A DNA stretch of 64,000 bases from Coturnix japonica (GCF_001577835.2 NC_029518.1:47897640-47961639); one strand, 5' to 3'. Positions 1-14,422 are shown, numbered from the stretch's first letter. Program-made: numbers and translations. Notes: generated from the sequence alone by a model not told the origin.

Positions 1-1278
1 TACTAACTTCCATGGTTGTGGGATTTTGCTTTCATGACCAATACGGAAAAGAACAATGTTCATATTGTGTTTGCAGTTTCGCAGAAGCCTGCTGTGGGCT
101 GTGTGTCATGCTGCTGCCTAGCAAGAGAGTTTGTATGCCTGTATTAAAGTGATTTTAAGGTCTCTGTTTCACAGTGAGAAACTGCAGGCTACCTCACAAG
201 AACTGTCTCAGGTTGACATTGCATGCTGTGTTCTGCACAATATTCATGGAAAGAAAAACATCATCAAAGTCTGGGAAACAATGCTGTAATCAAACATCTT
301 TGATATGGATTATAAGAGGGATAACAACCAGACCTTTTTATTCCTTTCTTACTGTGTTCATAGTGAAAATGATGCTTATCTGAATTAAACCAGAAGCTGT
401 GGTGGCTGAATATTGTTAGGGACAGATATAGCGCATTCTATGAATACACCACAGTGTTGTGAAATACGAATAGTGAAATATTTTATAAGAATTTTACAGT
501 CCCTGATTGTTACAGCTTTGTTCATATATATTTTTTTAAACCCACTTTTAGGATGGTGTCCTTACATTTTGTGCAACAATGCATGGGCCTCTCTGAAAGT
601 GTTTTATAACAGTGTTAAATAGTGTTTCATGAAATGGTTATATGAGCTGTCACATTTTATGTATGAATACTTCACTTCGAAGTTTTAGAAACAGGATTTT
701 TCTTGGAACTTTTGTTTTGAAACTTTCCCCCTTAGTATATCAATCACTTTAAGGAAAAGCTGTGTTTATTTTCCAAAGAAGTGTGAATACTGAAACATTG
801 GTGCCTGTATCAGCGGAGGAGAGAAAACACTTGAACACACAACAATAAAAAGGAAGCTTAAAATAAATAGTGCATTGCTATAAACCTATCAAGAAAATTC
901 AAAATCATATGCATTCTCAAAAAGTCCAAGGGAAAAAAATAAATTGGCTTTATAACCATTTCTGGCTTTCTGCCTGGCCATTCTCCTATCTTGGAGAAAA
1001 CACGGTTGATACCCCCAGCTGAGTCTGTAAGTTCAAAGGTGAGCTCCCAGAAGCTGGTTTTGAGAATCAGAGTCTGGGCTTTGATCTAGAAGGTGGAAGG
1101 AACAGGGCTAATCTGGACAATTATTCCCAATATTTGTGATTCATGAATTACCTCAGAGTGTCACAATACAGAAGGTGTGGGCTATGTTTCGTTATGCTTT
1201 AAGTAATGTAATCTTGACTATCTTGCAAGTCATCTTTTTTGAATCTTTTATCCCACCAGCTCCCAGATTTTCCTTTCT
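1..1278. other. Intergenic, nothing recognised
   Basis: AT-rich sequence without a recognisable exon, RNA gene or repeat. Short open frames on both strands look like chance: no family resemblance and no supporting splice context. Confidence 0.5.
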
Positions 1279-1407
1279 CCTTGGTTAGAAAAGACCATCA
1301 TGTAATCCAACCATCTGAACACAGAATTTGAGGTGTGACCTCACCAGTGCTGAGTACACAGGGACGATCACTTCTTTAGTCCTGCTGGCTACATTATTTC
1401 TGATTTT
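1279..1407 (-). repeat. CR1 LINE fragment, internally deleted
   Basis: The first ~40 bases resemble the reverse complement of the CR1 3' end (ggttagaaaagaccat... followed by aatccaaccat). They are followed directly by a stretch (gaggtgtgacctcaccagtg, then ctgctggctacattatttct) that belongs further inside the CR1 3' region. The part normally between is absent, so this is an old, deleted or rearranged copy. Assignment rests on remembered CR1 consensus text, not on an alignment. Confidence 0.6.
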
Positions 1408-4400
1408 TTTCCTTACCCTAGGTCAAGCATTCTGAAGCCCCTAAATACTAGTGAACTGGAACATGCTGTGAGTGGTGTTCTTGCATATATTTCTTATTGG
1501 GGGTGGATGGGATGATGCTGGAAATCTAGGATTGCCTGCTTATAATGGCAAAACCTCCCAAACTTCCATTTCTCCCAAGGGGAAGAGGAATCTCTGAACT
1601 TTTTCCCAGTTTCAGATCAATGAACTTGGCAACAATGCTCACATTACAAGGTTCACATAGCAGTTTATTGCTATAAGAACTTGTAGGATGATGTTGGTAA
1701 TGGCAATGAACTGATGGGACCCAACTTCTGAGAGTTACAACCAGAGAGGGTTTCTGGTTTCTGAACAGAAAGATTAACTCGGTTAACAAGAGCTTGTAGA
1801 ATCATTGAATGTGCAGGAAAAGCTATTATTTGTGATGTGAAGTACTGGGAGAAGTGGCATAGCAAAGAGAAAATAATGAATCTACTGAAAACTGGGACTT
1901 CATCAAAGAGATCATTCATTTGTACTTAGTATACTTTAAAATTATTAGGTATCAGTGATATTTTGAACTTATTAGATAACAAACAGGAGTGTAGAGTGCA
2001 TCAAGCTATTCAACACTTTTGTCTAAAAATGTGTCTGTGTGACTGGAAGTAATTTCAATGCCATCAGCTAAGTTAAAACACTAGCAGAACTCTCCCACCT
2101 TCTCTGTGGACTAACCTTGAAACTGGATCTATTTAAAGAAAGGGACACTGATAGCTAGCTTCTCCCTCAGAACATTCATAGTGGGAATGTTGTGGGAACC
2201 TCTGCCTGACAGGATCTGTGTTCTACCCTAGCATGTATGAATAAATACTTGTCTGGTATAAGAATGAACACTCATCCCTGACAGCTTCCAACATGTCAAC
2301 AGATTTGTATTTTGCTCTGGGTATGTCATGTATCCATTGATTAAATGTTAAGGAGCAAAGATCTCCAGTTGACCAGGCTACTGTTTGTGATACCAGTTAA
2401 CCTGATTCAACTCTAATTCTGGATTCTTGATCTTTTCAGTAATGGACAAACCAGTTTGGAAGAGTTAATAAAACAGTTATTTTTCACCTATTTTTAGAAC
2501 CCACCTTTTCCTATAATACAATTTCTGGGCAAGATTTCTCATTTCCGGTTTCTGTCCAGATGTTAAGGATTTGGAACAACTGGAAGAAAAGCTGATCTCA
2601 TGGTATTTCCATCAGGTTCCACTAGTGGAACAACTGGAAACCTCCCGAGGAAAGCCCTTGTCTGTCTAAGTGTTCAGACTAGTTTTGCAGGCTCAAGAGT
2701 GTAGGAAACTTTGGATAAGCTTTGAATAAGCATCAAAATATTTGGATGCTTGTCAGAACTGAAACTAAAGTTAACATTATGAAGTTCATTCATCATTCAT
2801 TTTAAAAGCCACACAAGCGATAATTAAATTGAAAAATCACATAAAAACGGAAACAACTGCATATTAATCATAATCAATTAACTTTTTCCCATGTCAAAAG
2901 ATGATATACTTCTCTTATGCAGAATGGAAACTAGATGCTAAGCATAAGTTCAACACTAAGTCAAAAAAATTTTCAAAGGGCAGAATGTTGCAGTTGTAGT
3001 GCAAAAGCAATAAACATGCACAAATATGTATAAAGCCTTCATGGCTTTTAAGAGAATGAAAGAAAAAATGAGACAGTGCAGTGTTTGAGACTAAGTAGAT
3101 TTCATCTGCTCTTCTAGGACTTTTCATTGTGTTCAAGCTCTAGCTACAAGTTCCACAGCAGTATCTTAAGCCAGTACTATATGGTGTATTTCTCAAGGTA
3201 TGAGTAAAATGTTCTTGCCATTCTACTTTACAATAAATTATTCTAAAAGAACAATATTGATGAAAATTTGACCTCTCTTAAATTCCGTTTCTTGTGCATA
3301 TTCATTGTTATACATTACACAAGCTTATACAATTCATTCCATAGAACAAGCAAGAAATATGCCTCTTGTTTGAGCCTAAAGAACTCAATGGGGTTATACA
3401 AGTAACATCTGGTCTGGCAGCATTCAGACCCCTAAACAGAAGAAATAAGCACACTCTAAAATCAGACAGATTTTGGTGTGAATTCAGAGCAATGATTAAA
3501 TTTACACCTCAGATTGCCAGGCCACAGGCAATACAAGGACAGATAAAAGAAGAAAAAGTGCTTCCCATTAAGAGTGTGAACTCAGAGAGAAAAAATTCAA
3601 GAACCAAATTTAATTTCATAGCACATTTCACATTGCCCTCACCATCGTATCCAAACACTTGATAACATGGCACCCTTGAGAGAATACATGGCCACATCCT
3701 TCTTTTCCAAAAAGGGAACTGACAAAGAGATTAAGTGCAAAATTACAAAAAACTGCTCACATGTTATGCATCAAGCCTGAAAGCCCTTGGATAAAGTTTT
3801 CCAGTGTGATTTTCATATCGTACTTATGACATTCTAAAGGTACATTCCTGCTAATCACAGTTGTAAGTACTCAGCTGATCTCATTGTAAAGTTAAAAAGT
3901 GGAGAAGTAATACAGCAGCTAATCATGAAGTTTAGAATAAAGATCAAACCTTCAGTAAGCAATGGAAGGTTATATCTAAACATTAATAATTACTTGATTA
4001 CTTTCTAGCCACGTCCGGCTCACCAAGCTTCTTTCCAGAAATAAGTTTTATACTCACCTCTCTTTGAAACTGGATCATCTATCCCCAGAACTTTCACTTA
4101 AGCCACCATATTTTACACCAACTTCATGTGAAACAGATGCAACTTCCTGTTAGGACCTACAACTAAAGAAGAAAATCGGCAAAGGAAAAGAGCTTACATG
4201 AAAGATGAGACAACATATTTGTTTAAAGGAATGCTGCTAGATAAACCAAAATGAATTCAGAATTCACAGTTTCATATGCATTTTCTTTACCCAAACTTAG
4301 ATGTTTCCAGAAGATGATTTAGGAATCCACACTTCTGCAGACCTCCCTGCTACTTGTTTGAATTGCTTCTTGTCGTGGGATATAAAACTATGGAAAATGC

Positions 4401-7334
4401 ATTCAGTTAAAAAAAAAAAAAGAAAAAAGCAAAGCTACATCCACATTAAGAGAATGATTATTAGAACATGAATATCTTTTTTATAATGGTGAAAGATGAA
4501 GAGAAATACCAGTGCTGGTATTTCTTTGCACAGAACGGCTGTGGAACAGGGGAAGGAAGTCAGTCCTGGAGTAACACACACTGAAGCTTTTTAGACTATT
4601 TTAATTCAGAGATGTAATGGAAGACCCAGTCCACAAACTGAATATGCTTAATTCATTGTGGAAGGTGAGGTAGATGCATATGTTTTCAATTTATTTTATT
4701 TATTTTTAAAGCCTGCTGTGACTCTCATCACTGAAGCAGGAATGCGTGTACTCATACTGCAACATGAATGTACAGCCCCATGACTTTCCCATTTAGTGAG
4801 GGGTAAATCATAATTTATAAAAATAGATACATACTTTATATAAAAAATCATAATTTATAATGGGGAATATGCTTGTAGCTTGAGAGACCTCAAGCAAATT
4901 TACTTCATTTAATCTCTTACTGTTACCTATGAGCATGCTATCTATGATTTTCTCTTTAATTTAAGGGTGAGAATGTAAGAAAAACATGTGAGCTTGTATT
5001 TCTTCATTGTGAATAAATGGGACCCAGAAAAATCTGGTGGGAGAAAGAATGTCTGCTTCCCTACCATGAAATCAGGGCCTGACAACAAAATTACGCAAGG
5101 AGAAAGGAAAATGTTTGTCATTTAATCTTCCGTAAAACTTTGATGTTTCATTCTTAACATTATAACTTCTATCCTTCCTGCTCTGCTTCCCCCTCCCTTC
5201 TCTGCCCCTTCTTTTCTCACCCTCCTCCCTGACAACTAATGGTGAAATTTTATAATTAGAGATTCTAAATTAAATGTTATTCGCCATAACTCTAAGCAGA
5301 CATAGACACAAGCAACAAAATCTGATAGAATTTTAAAGTATTAAAAAAATCTCTAGTTTGAGAGTATTTTGAAAAATACGGGATTATTGTTTATGAAAAA
5401 AAATTGAAATCCAAGCTTTTATTACCTACATATATTCAGTCATTTCCCTGAATTGTATTAATTTTTTCAAAACATAACAAAAAGAACAAACCGTGCTACA
5501 GAACAAAGTCTGTTAAACCTCTTCCTTTAAAAAGAAAAAAGAAAAGAAAAAGCCCCACCTTTAACTTCTTCATAATTTTTAAGTGCTATTTTCCACTTTT
5601 GCTTGGACATACGGACCAGTCCTACTCTCCTTAGAAATGCATCCTGTATTTTTTTGCTGAGATCTGGAGGCTGTTTATATTACTTCCCTGAGCATTGCTT
5701 TGTATGTGGATATACAAAGTAATTCTCTGGACTGCACCCGGGCTGTCAGAACTAGGGCTGTTCAGAAGAAGGTAGTGCAGAAATAGACGGCCACGTAATC
5801 CCCCACATACCACAGCCATCTCCCTACAGCTGTGGTTAAAAAGACACTGGACAGACTTTCCCAGTGAAACTGCTCACAGCTACATCAAGAGCCTGTTGCT
5901 TACTCGCAGCAGATTCCAGCTGATAGGAAGGAACTCCAGGTTACTTACTGAAGCAAGGAGCAAACTTTGCCCGTGGACTAAGACATGCAAGGGGATGATG
6001 AATCCCACAGCCCAGGAACTGCAGCTGTTCCTCTGTTCCCATAGCTCTCTTCACATCTCAGCCTTAACATGTTAGAGCTGATCAGGAGAACCATTGCTGT
6101 GTACATGCTCTAATTTTCACAGTGTAGCATACATTAGGATTATTGTGCTTCAAAGGTATAAGTAATAGCCTCTCTTATTAATATAATCAATGTGAATTAC
6201 TTATTACTTACGTTACTAATTTCTGAAGTTTATTACAACATCAGCAAATCTTTGCAAATGATGTAAATATATAAGAGCTCAAATATTCAACATTCCAAAA
6301 GATTAAAGATATTTGAATATTATTTCCTCTTTCTTATTTTTCTGTTTTAAATTATTTGCATTGGAAATGAGCATTCATGAGTGCAGAAGGTTGAAGTATA
6401 AATTCCAAATAAATCCCATGCAAGAAAACATCTGAATTTAATGAATAGTCTTTTAAAGAATCCACAAAGACTAATTAAAAAGAAGTACAGTAATTCTTCT
6501 GAAGTTCTCTATTTTTATTATGATGTTAAAACGTCTTCTTGCAGCTAAACTTTGTCTAAATTATCCCAAACATACTTATTTATTTTTTATTTTCAATTAG
6601 AAAAGGAAATTCAGATAGCTGAATGTTAGTATTGTTTATTAATTTCACATTAATACTGTCAGTAATTTATCAACTGGAGATATTTGGTGGATCAGTTAGA
6701 GGTAGTGACTCAGCAGCTCAAATATGTCCCCAAAGCAATGATCTAATATACAGGTTCTCTTCTGTCCTAAGTCATCTGAGCCCAGTTCTCAATGATTTGT
6801 TTTTACCATCAGTCCTTGGGACTTCAAAGATCTCCTTTGAAACTTTTGTTTAAAGTGAGGTGAATGGACCCATGATGAGGGCTGACTTCTCCATTATGAT
6901 AGACTCACACTTTTCAAGTTATACCAGAGGAGAAATGCTAGTTGAATGGCTGCACTATATAAATTCTAATGTACTAGAAGTGTTATTTTGTGTATCTTTA
7001 AAGAATATTATAGCAGAAGTCAGCATTTGAATATTCAGATGTTCCTACGGGTGTTTTTCTTCCTCTTTTCTTGAGAAAAAGTCTCCCCTCACATCCCTGC
7101 CACTATTGCCTAATACATTTTTGGAGTGTGATAAAAAAGACCACAGACCACAATAATGGCTCCCTACTCTTCTTTCTGTCCCTCAGGCATGTAATGCTCC
7201 CCCCTCCACCTTTTCCTTGCTCAGTAATAGGCAATTGGATCCACCCTGCTCTGGAATTTCACACATAATCTCAGCAAAGAGGCAAGAAGACACAGGAGTG
7301 TAAAACAAGAAATCTCAGGAGGCAGGAAGTCAAA
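1408..7334. other. Intergenic, AT-rich
   Basis: No gene recognised in about 5.9 kb. It contains a pyrimidine-rich patch around 5170-5230, a purine-rich patch around 5525-5555, a short perfect hairpin at 4502-4525 and a duplicated 14-bp phrase (atcataatttataa) near 4808 and 4848. Confidence 0.5.
4502..4525. repeat. Perfect 11-bp-arm palindrome
   Basis: agaaataccag and its exact reverse complement ctggtatttct are separated by only two bases (tg). It would form an 11-bp stem in either strand. No function can be assigned. Confidence 0.8.
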
Positions 7335-7594
7335 ATCATAGAATCATAGAGACACAGAATCACCAAGGTTGGAAAAGACCTAAAAGATCAACCAGTCTAA
7401 CCGTTCACCTATTACCAGTAGCTCCCACTAAACCATATCCCTCAGCACAACATCCAATCGTTCCTTGAACACTCCCAGGGTCGGTGACTCCACCACCTCC
7501 CTGGGTAGTCCATTCCAGTGCCTGACCACCCTTTCTGAGAATTAATACTTCCTCAAGTCCAGCCTGAATCTCCCCTGCTGCAGCTTGAAACCAT
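7335..7594 (-). repeat. CR1 LINE 3' fragment
   Basis: Begins with the reverse-complemented CR1 terminus (atcatagaatcatagag, then ccaaggttggaaaagacc) and runs ~260 bp into the 3' region (ccattccagtgcctgacca, agcctgaatctcccctgctg). The element therefore points to the minus strand and is 5'-truncated, as CR1 copies usually are. Confidence 0.93.
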
Positions 7595-10500
7595 GAAAAA
7601 AGACACTGGGAAAATGCTGGAAGTGTTGAAGGTGGTCTGGTAGAAGAAGGCTGGATTAATAAACAGAAGTGGTGCTGAAAAGGTACAGGACCATGTAGCG
7701 GAGAGAACATAAATAGAAGTAACACTGTAGAGTGAAGGGGGGGAAAAAAAAAAAAGGCAAGAAAAGTCATAGTAGTGGAAAAAGAATGAATGGAAGAAGA
7801 GATACAGAAGGGAAACAACATGAAAGTATTAGATTTATTAAAATTATAATTATTAGATAAAAAGAAAATTGGTTTGGATAAAAGATGATGCAAAACAACC
7901 TGGAATTCAGACACTGAAAACAATTGTAAACAGAAGGTAATTAGAAATTTACTTTTCAGAGCCCTGTTTTTATATATTACACATATTGTGTGAGAATATG
8001 CATGAAGAGATAACGCCCTTTGTCTCAGATTTTGTAAGGATGAGCAATCTATATCAGTAAAAGCCATGAATTTACAATCACTAAATTTCTTCTTCATCAT
8101 TTTCTTTATGAACTTGGCTGTAGACATTATGCTAATGAGGATGTCATCAGAAAGCCTGGGAAGAAAACTCTCTAACTCCAATGTTTTAGAAAGCAGAATT
8201 CTTTTACTTCATGATATGTACCAGACAACTTGACAAATCAAGCATGAGCTCTCAGAGTTCACATTCTACATTTAAACAGTTAGGATGTATATATGCAATA
8301 CATTTCCTGGAAAGGACTTACATATTCTTTCTTTTTCCAGGAACTCATTCATATATGTTCATGTCCCTTTGGGCATGAGTGGTGTGGGTGTACAACTGCC
8401 TACTTTACCCCTTCATTTCACATTCAGATTCCTTGTAGTGACCTTTGGCCATTTTAAAGCAGTTTTCCCCCTATTTGGCAAATTTCCATTGCTTTGAATG
8501 TCATAATGAGCAACATTTTATTTCGGTACACTATAGCTCAAAACAATTTACATGAAACCCAGTAAATGTCCTTGCACTTGGTAACTCCCCATACACACTA
8601 CATAGATAAAGAGTGGTCTGTAGTGGCATTAGTGAAGCAATAACAAGAATGTGAGGCCTTCACAAGCCAAGCAAAACTAAACTAAAAAAATTTACTGCAC
8701 TCGTATACATCAATTCCTTTCGCTTAACTAACATATTGGTCCTTTAAATAATATATAAAATTTAAATAATATATATATTGATTCCTATTTCTAAACCAAC
8801 CTATATCAAGGAAAATGGAGGAGCTGAATTTGCTCTAGACTGTCTGGAATGGCTCCCAATGCTGCTTTGATCAGATGACACTGGGATTGAAATCTGGCTT
8901 CTGTAGAGTTTCCATAAATAGGTATATTCAGATTCAGACAGATCCAAGCACCCCAAATTCCCACTGAAATCAGCAAGAGCGCAAGCTGCTTTCCAGATTT
9001 TGTCCCTTTATTTCATTAAAGAAGAAATCCCTCTACCATTAAAACCAATCCTCAAAAACTTTTCTTATCTGAGTTGTAATGACTAAATTACCTTGAATTA
9101 TTGACTAAGTTATCTTGAATTATTGACATAAACATTCAAAAGACAAAAAGAATCATTACAATGTCTCCAATGATGGTTATTAATGAAACAATATTTAGAA
9201 ACTGTACAGTTCTTAATTTCTTTACTCTTGGTAGAAAAGAAAAAGGTCATTTATCTGGCTACTGTCAATGCTCAAAATTATTAAAGTACAAATAAAAGAA
9301 CACAGAAGTAACTCAAGACAACATAAACTTAATTGAAGTGTTGGAACTCAGAACAGGTTACTGATTTCAGCCAGTACTTACGCTGAAATCAGCAGTGGAA
9401 ATTATTTGAAACTGCTCTGCCTACACAAGCAAAGCTGATCCCTCCTAAGGTCAAGGAAAAGGTTCCCACTGACTTCAACAGGCTTTGGATTAAGTTGTAA
9501 GGATCTACAAAGGGTAAATGCTAGTGACAGAACCTGGGGCTCTGCCAGATAAACACAGAAGGAGAAATAGGGAATTGAAGAATGTTAAATTCCTGGAAAA
9601 GATGAGACTTTCTATCCTCTGGGTTTTTTTAGCTATAAATATTCTCAATCCAAAAAAAGGCCAGAAGGAAAGAAGAAGAGGAAGAGACTGAGTTTTTCTT
9701 TTGTTTTTGCATCTTCAACAGAATGTGAGTGCATTCATGAGAAAGTAATTTGTTTTGAATATTCTTTAATTCACTAACAGTAAGAACAGCCAAAATACAA
9801 GAAGGTACAACCAAGGAGAACAGTCAGTGGTTTCAGAACCATGGGCAATTCATTCATGGGCAATTCTTCTAAATGGGATTTTTTTTTCTTTAAATATCAG
9901 ACTGAACAGTGTAGAATTCCATTGCCAGCCCTCATTTTTTATGTGCTTGTTTGGAAACAGCATGACAATTAATATTGGGATATCCTCTTTGATATAATAG
10001 ATAAGATTAGTCATCTATTTATTGAATTTGGAGATGGAATATCAAGAGATAGGAAGCATTCCCTTTATTTAATTCTGTTTTCATCAAGCCTATAGTAAGA
10101 TGTTCATAAAATAAATAAATATTTTTTACCAGTTAACTGGACTTGAACTAAGAGTGTCATAGGGAAGAAAGACTTGGAACTTCCAGTATTGAAGAAAGCA
10201 TAAAGCATTTTCTGAGCCAGAAAGCACATTCATCTTTCCCAGTGTCAGCCATACAAATATGTGCAATTTACACATAATTATCTAAGCTTCTGAAAATAAT
10301 GTGGCATTGTGGCTTTGTTCTTTTGAAAATACAAAGTTAAGCTTCCCACCATTTTTTTTTCTTCTTCTTGGAATCAAGTAAAATCAGTTGAGAAATACAA
10401 CTAAAAAATCCTTTGACTGTAATCCATTCACCACAAATTAAAACTTAGCGTGTAAGTAATACAATGATGCACCAGGGTTGCCTTGCTATGGTAGGACTGT

Positions 10501-11734
10501 AAGAAGTTGTTCTCCAGATAGATTACTACACTATGGCATCTAAATCAATGCTGTTTTAGTTAATGAGGCAAAAGTTCTTGCAGGCAAGCTGGAAGTTGTT
10601 GTTTTATGTCTTATGTTTTACTTTTGTTAGTTGAGGCAGTAAGTATATGAGATCGCAGGTCTTCTCACTTGAGTCGCCTAGCCTGGAATAAGTTTTTACT
10701 TTAAATGCACAATAGATCCAAATGCCTGAGGTTTTGGTTTTATTTTCTGTTGGGGTAATAGCTCCTTGACAACCCACCAGACCTTTTCTATTTGGTTTGC
10801 ATAAGAAACAACAGGACAGCATGAATACTTCGTACAAAAGACTCCCTTTTCAGAGAAAATGTCATGTAACTCTAACAAGCTATATTTTTATGTATCATAC
10901 ATACATGCATTTATATGTAGTTGGTTAAAAACTAATTAATTTACTGTCTGTATGAGGATTAAATGAAACAAAGAACTCAGATGCCCAGTAAAAATGTTGT
11001 ATTCAGAAAATAGCATGTTAAGACAATCAGCTTGCTAATATGTTTATTGCTCAAGCGAAATACTATTTTTTATAAAGAAGCTAAGAACCCACTTATGGCT
11101 ATTTAAATGTAAATATACTGTAACTTATTATGTTAGTTCTAGCTTGTACTAGGATTACTTATTTAAATTACCAAGGTAATAAAAAGTTTTGCACAGCATA
11201 GTGAGTAAAATCACCAGGACAACAGTTAAGATTCAGAATCCAAATGAGGACAATACAAAAATAGATATTTCCCCATCTAATGCTTTATCCACTTAATTCA
11301 ATTTCTATCTGAAGAAGATTAAACCAGGTCAAATGCAGATTTTAAATAATTCAGCTCAAAGCCATGACACACTAACCTTTCAAAATTGCCTTCTGAACTG
11401 CCTCCTCATGGTGGTACCCTAACAATATAAAGCAGACACTTATGACAACTTTGCCGTCTAAAATATGGTTGTTCCTCCAACCTCCCTTATTGTTTACCCC
11501 TTCACAAAAGCTCCTTTCTCTTCTGACACTTCAGTTTCCATCACATCCCAACTTAACCTCAACACTGTTATGTGTGGTGTTTTGGAGGATGCCAGCCTTG
11601 AATCCTCTTCTCTGTCTGCCAGGGCTTCTGGCTTTCTTCCCTGTTGTTATAAAGCAAACAATTTCCTGTACTGTCTTAGAGCCACAGCCTTTACCTCCCT
11701 CCCTTTTCTTTCCCCAGGCAGGAAATAAAAGGGC
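7595..11734. other. Intergenic, AT-rich
   Basis: No gene recognised. A 258-codon minus-strand open frame at 7405-8181 overlaps the CR1 piece and an A-rich stretch and shows no domain. A 22-bp tandem duplication lies at 9084-9127, and AT-rich runs at 8745-8778. Confidence 0.5.
9084..9127. repeat. Two-copy 22-bp tandem repeat
   Basis: Two adjacent 22-bp units ending ttgaattattgac differ at only two positions (aaattacc versus agttatc at their starts). A simple local duplication. Confidence 0.8.
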
Positions 11735-12160
11735 ATCACAGAATCATTGAGGTTGGAAAAGAACTCCGAGGTCATCCAGTCCAACTGTCCAACTATCACC
11801 AATATTTCCCCACTAAACAACGTCCCTCAGTACAACATCTAAAAGTTTCTTAGTTCCAGAGCTGGCAACTCCACCACACCTGTGGGCAGCCCATTCCAGT
11901 GCTTGACCATTCTTTTGGAGAGGAAACATTTCCTAATGTCCAACCTGAATCTCCCTTGGCACAACTTGAGGCCATTCATATAGTCCTATCACAAGTTATA
12001 TGGGACAACAGCCTGACCCCCACTTCACCACAACCTCACTTCAAGCAGTTATGCAGAGTGATAAGGTCTCCCTTGAGCCTCCTCTTCTCCAGACTGAACA
12101 ATTCCAGCTCCCTCAGCCACTCCTCATAAGTCTTGTGCTCCAGACCCTTCATCCACACCC
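11735..12160 (-). repeat. CR1 LINE 3' fragment, ~425 bp
   Basis: Starts with the reverse-complement CR1 terminus (atcacagaatcattgaggtt) and continues through ccattccagtgcttgacca, tcctaatgtccaacctgaat, tctcccttgagcctcctctt and ctccctcagccactcctcat. Minus-strand, 5'-truncated. Open frames on either strand across it are repeat-derived. Confidence 0.93.
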
Positions 12161-14003
12161 CCCAGGATATTGCTGCAGACATCCTCCTGTTAGGAGAAGT
12201 TGCTCCTCTGTGGAGGAGCTGTGGCTCTTAGGGACTTTGGCTATGAGTGACCCACACAAAGGCAGGGAGGGACACCCTGAATTGATTGTGACCCAGTGAC
12301 CCTTGAGTGACACAAGCTAGGGTAAAGGACAAGTAAGAAGTGCAGAACAGTAGAGGAAAAGGAATAATCAAAATGAGAGAAAGTAAGACTTATGCAGCAA
12401 CCCCGGTGGCATGCTGTATCCTGTAATAAAGGCATTTGGGACAGCGTGAGTGTAAAAGGTGATTCAGATTAGGGGAACAGAGATTCGGAAAAGGGAAGAT
12501 CAGATATATAACTGAAACTGACCTTGGGAACCCAAGGAGGAAGGCTGTTTCCTCATGTTTGTGTTTAATAGCTTATGTTCTCTTTTTCTGCATCAGTAAT
12601 GAGAAGTTTTTGTTAAATTGCACTGTTTTGTCCAAAACACTTTTGAAAACCATTTGGCATTTTTTTCCTTCTTTTCCTGGCCATACCTTGGTTATTATTG
12701 TGTCAAGCTGAACTACTTCTTAAATGAAAGAATATCCTTCCTTATTTCAAGATAAGACTAAGGTTTTTCAAGAAGTTGCAGGTACAATTGCGACCTTAGC
12801 TAACACCATCAAGCAACACTTCCAGGTGGGAGTAACTGACTACTGATTTCGTTAACAGTGTAAATGCTATTAATTAACATGCTGAGTTTCACATGCTGAG
12901 ACCACAGCTGAAAGTCTTCATCTCTGACATTGTCATGAAAAGTCAGTTTTATTTGTATATATATGTACACATACATATGTGTGTGTATACATGCATATAT
13001 ATATATATATAAAACAAATTCCTATTATGCAGCAGGAAATGTCATGTTTATTGTTTCGATAATGCTGCACCTCAAAAAAATTGAGAAGCATTTTAAATGT
13101 TATTGCACTTAAAATATAAGATGGTGAAATGTTAATGATTAAATTCAGTACTAAAGAACGTGATATATAATTCCAGACATATCCTGCTATAAACTTTAAA
13201 ACAGGAAACTGCAATTTCCCAGCACAAACATTTACTTTAGCCTTATTCTAATCAGAAATCCTGTATATCAAAGATTCACAAATTTTCTGTGCACTGCCTT
13301 ATTATAATATACACAACCATAATTAGGAAAAACATAGAGTATAATGTTACAGATTTACAAAGAGTTTGTCCTTAGAGTTATGGAGTAGTTATTATTCCAG
13401 CAGAAACTATTCTAAAATGCTTACTTATTTCAACAACAGCTTAGTTGATAGGAAAAGTATTTCTTCAGGTGTGTTCAGAAGCTAAGGGTGGTTTATGCCG
13501 TATATACAGAAATGGAGTGAGAGGACTTCATTCAAATGACCATCAAATGAGAGGAAAATCTTTATAATGTTTGCCATGACTATATTTGTTAGTTTGTCAT
13601 CCACTTGTAACTTTTCCTTTATTGAAACTTTTAAAAAAAGAATAGACCACAACTAAATTCAATCACAGCAAGTGAAAGATGGAAACTGACCCCACACTGT
13701 TGTAGTATTTCACTCATAAGAACGATACTGGCATCTAAACAGAGACAGTAAAAGAGAAGGAATTTGGCTTTCATTTTTGAAAGTGTAACATTAAGCCAAT
13801 AGTATGTTTATGGAAACAATCAATAACATATCCATCATCGCAATGGCTTTGGCAATTGTCCTTCTGTCTCAATTTCCCATTATACAGCATTACAATTCAA
13901 GTTTAAAATGCTATCTATCTTCACCAAGTCCAGTCTTACTTCCCTCAGATCTTCCAGGAGGCTATTCCCTAAGAGTAGTTAAGCATGGTCCAGACCAACA
14001 ACA
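12161..14003. other. Intergenic with AT/GT microsatellite
   Basis: No gene recognised. The block includes an imperfect (TA)/(TG) repeat at about 12954-13011; the rest is AT-rich unique-looking sequence. Confidence 0.5.
12954..13011. repeat. AT/GT-rich microsatellite
   Basis: Alternating pyrimidine-purine tract: tgtatatatatgtacac, then gtgtgtgtatac, ending in a (AT) run of about 16 bases. Confidence 0.85.
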
Positions 14004-14422
14004 AGCTTTGAGAAGTCTGGAGCACAAGTCATATGAAGAGTGGCTGTGGAAACTGGGATTGCTTAGTCTGGAGAAGAGGAGGCTCTGTGGAGACCTTGTT
14101 ACTCTCTACAGCTACCTGAAGGGAGGTTGTGGTGAGGTAGGGGTCAGCCTCTTCTCCCATGTAACAGTGATAGAATGAGAGAGAATAGCCTCAAATTGTC
14201 CCTGGGGAGATTCCGCTTGGATGTTAGAAAAACATCTCAGAAAGAGTGATGTTGCATTGGCACAGGCTACACATAGAAGCGATGGAGTCATTGCCCCTGG
14301 AGGTGTTTAAGACACCTGGATATAGCAATGACGGATGTAGTTAGTGGTCATGTAGGTGAAGGCTGGCAGTTAGACTAGATGAGCTCTGAGTCTTTTCCAA
14401 CTTTAAAGATTCTGTGAGTCTA
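14004..14422 (+). repeat. CR1 LINE 3' fragment, plus strand
   Basis: Sense CR1 3' region: tgagaagtctggagcacaag, ggaggctctgtggagacctt, ctacctgaagggaggttgtg, then ggatgttagaaaaac and an end reading tccaactttaaagattctgtgagtctat. The forward terminus lies on the right, so the element reads on the plus strand. An open frame crossing its left part (13804-14178) is the usual spurious CR1 3'-UTR translation and not a gene. Confidence 0.92.

Noticed and set aside
7405-8181. 258-codon open frame on the minus strand
   Set aside because: It overlaps a CR1 3' end at one side and an A-rich, low-complexity stretch at the other. The translation has no recognisable domain and is rich in Ser/Phe/Leu from compositional bias.
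13804-14178. 124-codon plus-strand open frame that could pass for a small gene
   Set aside because: Its second half is the familiar spurious translation of the CR1 3' region (RRLCGDLVTLYSYLKGG-type).
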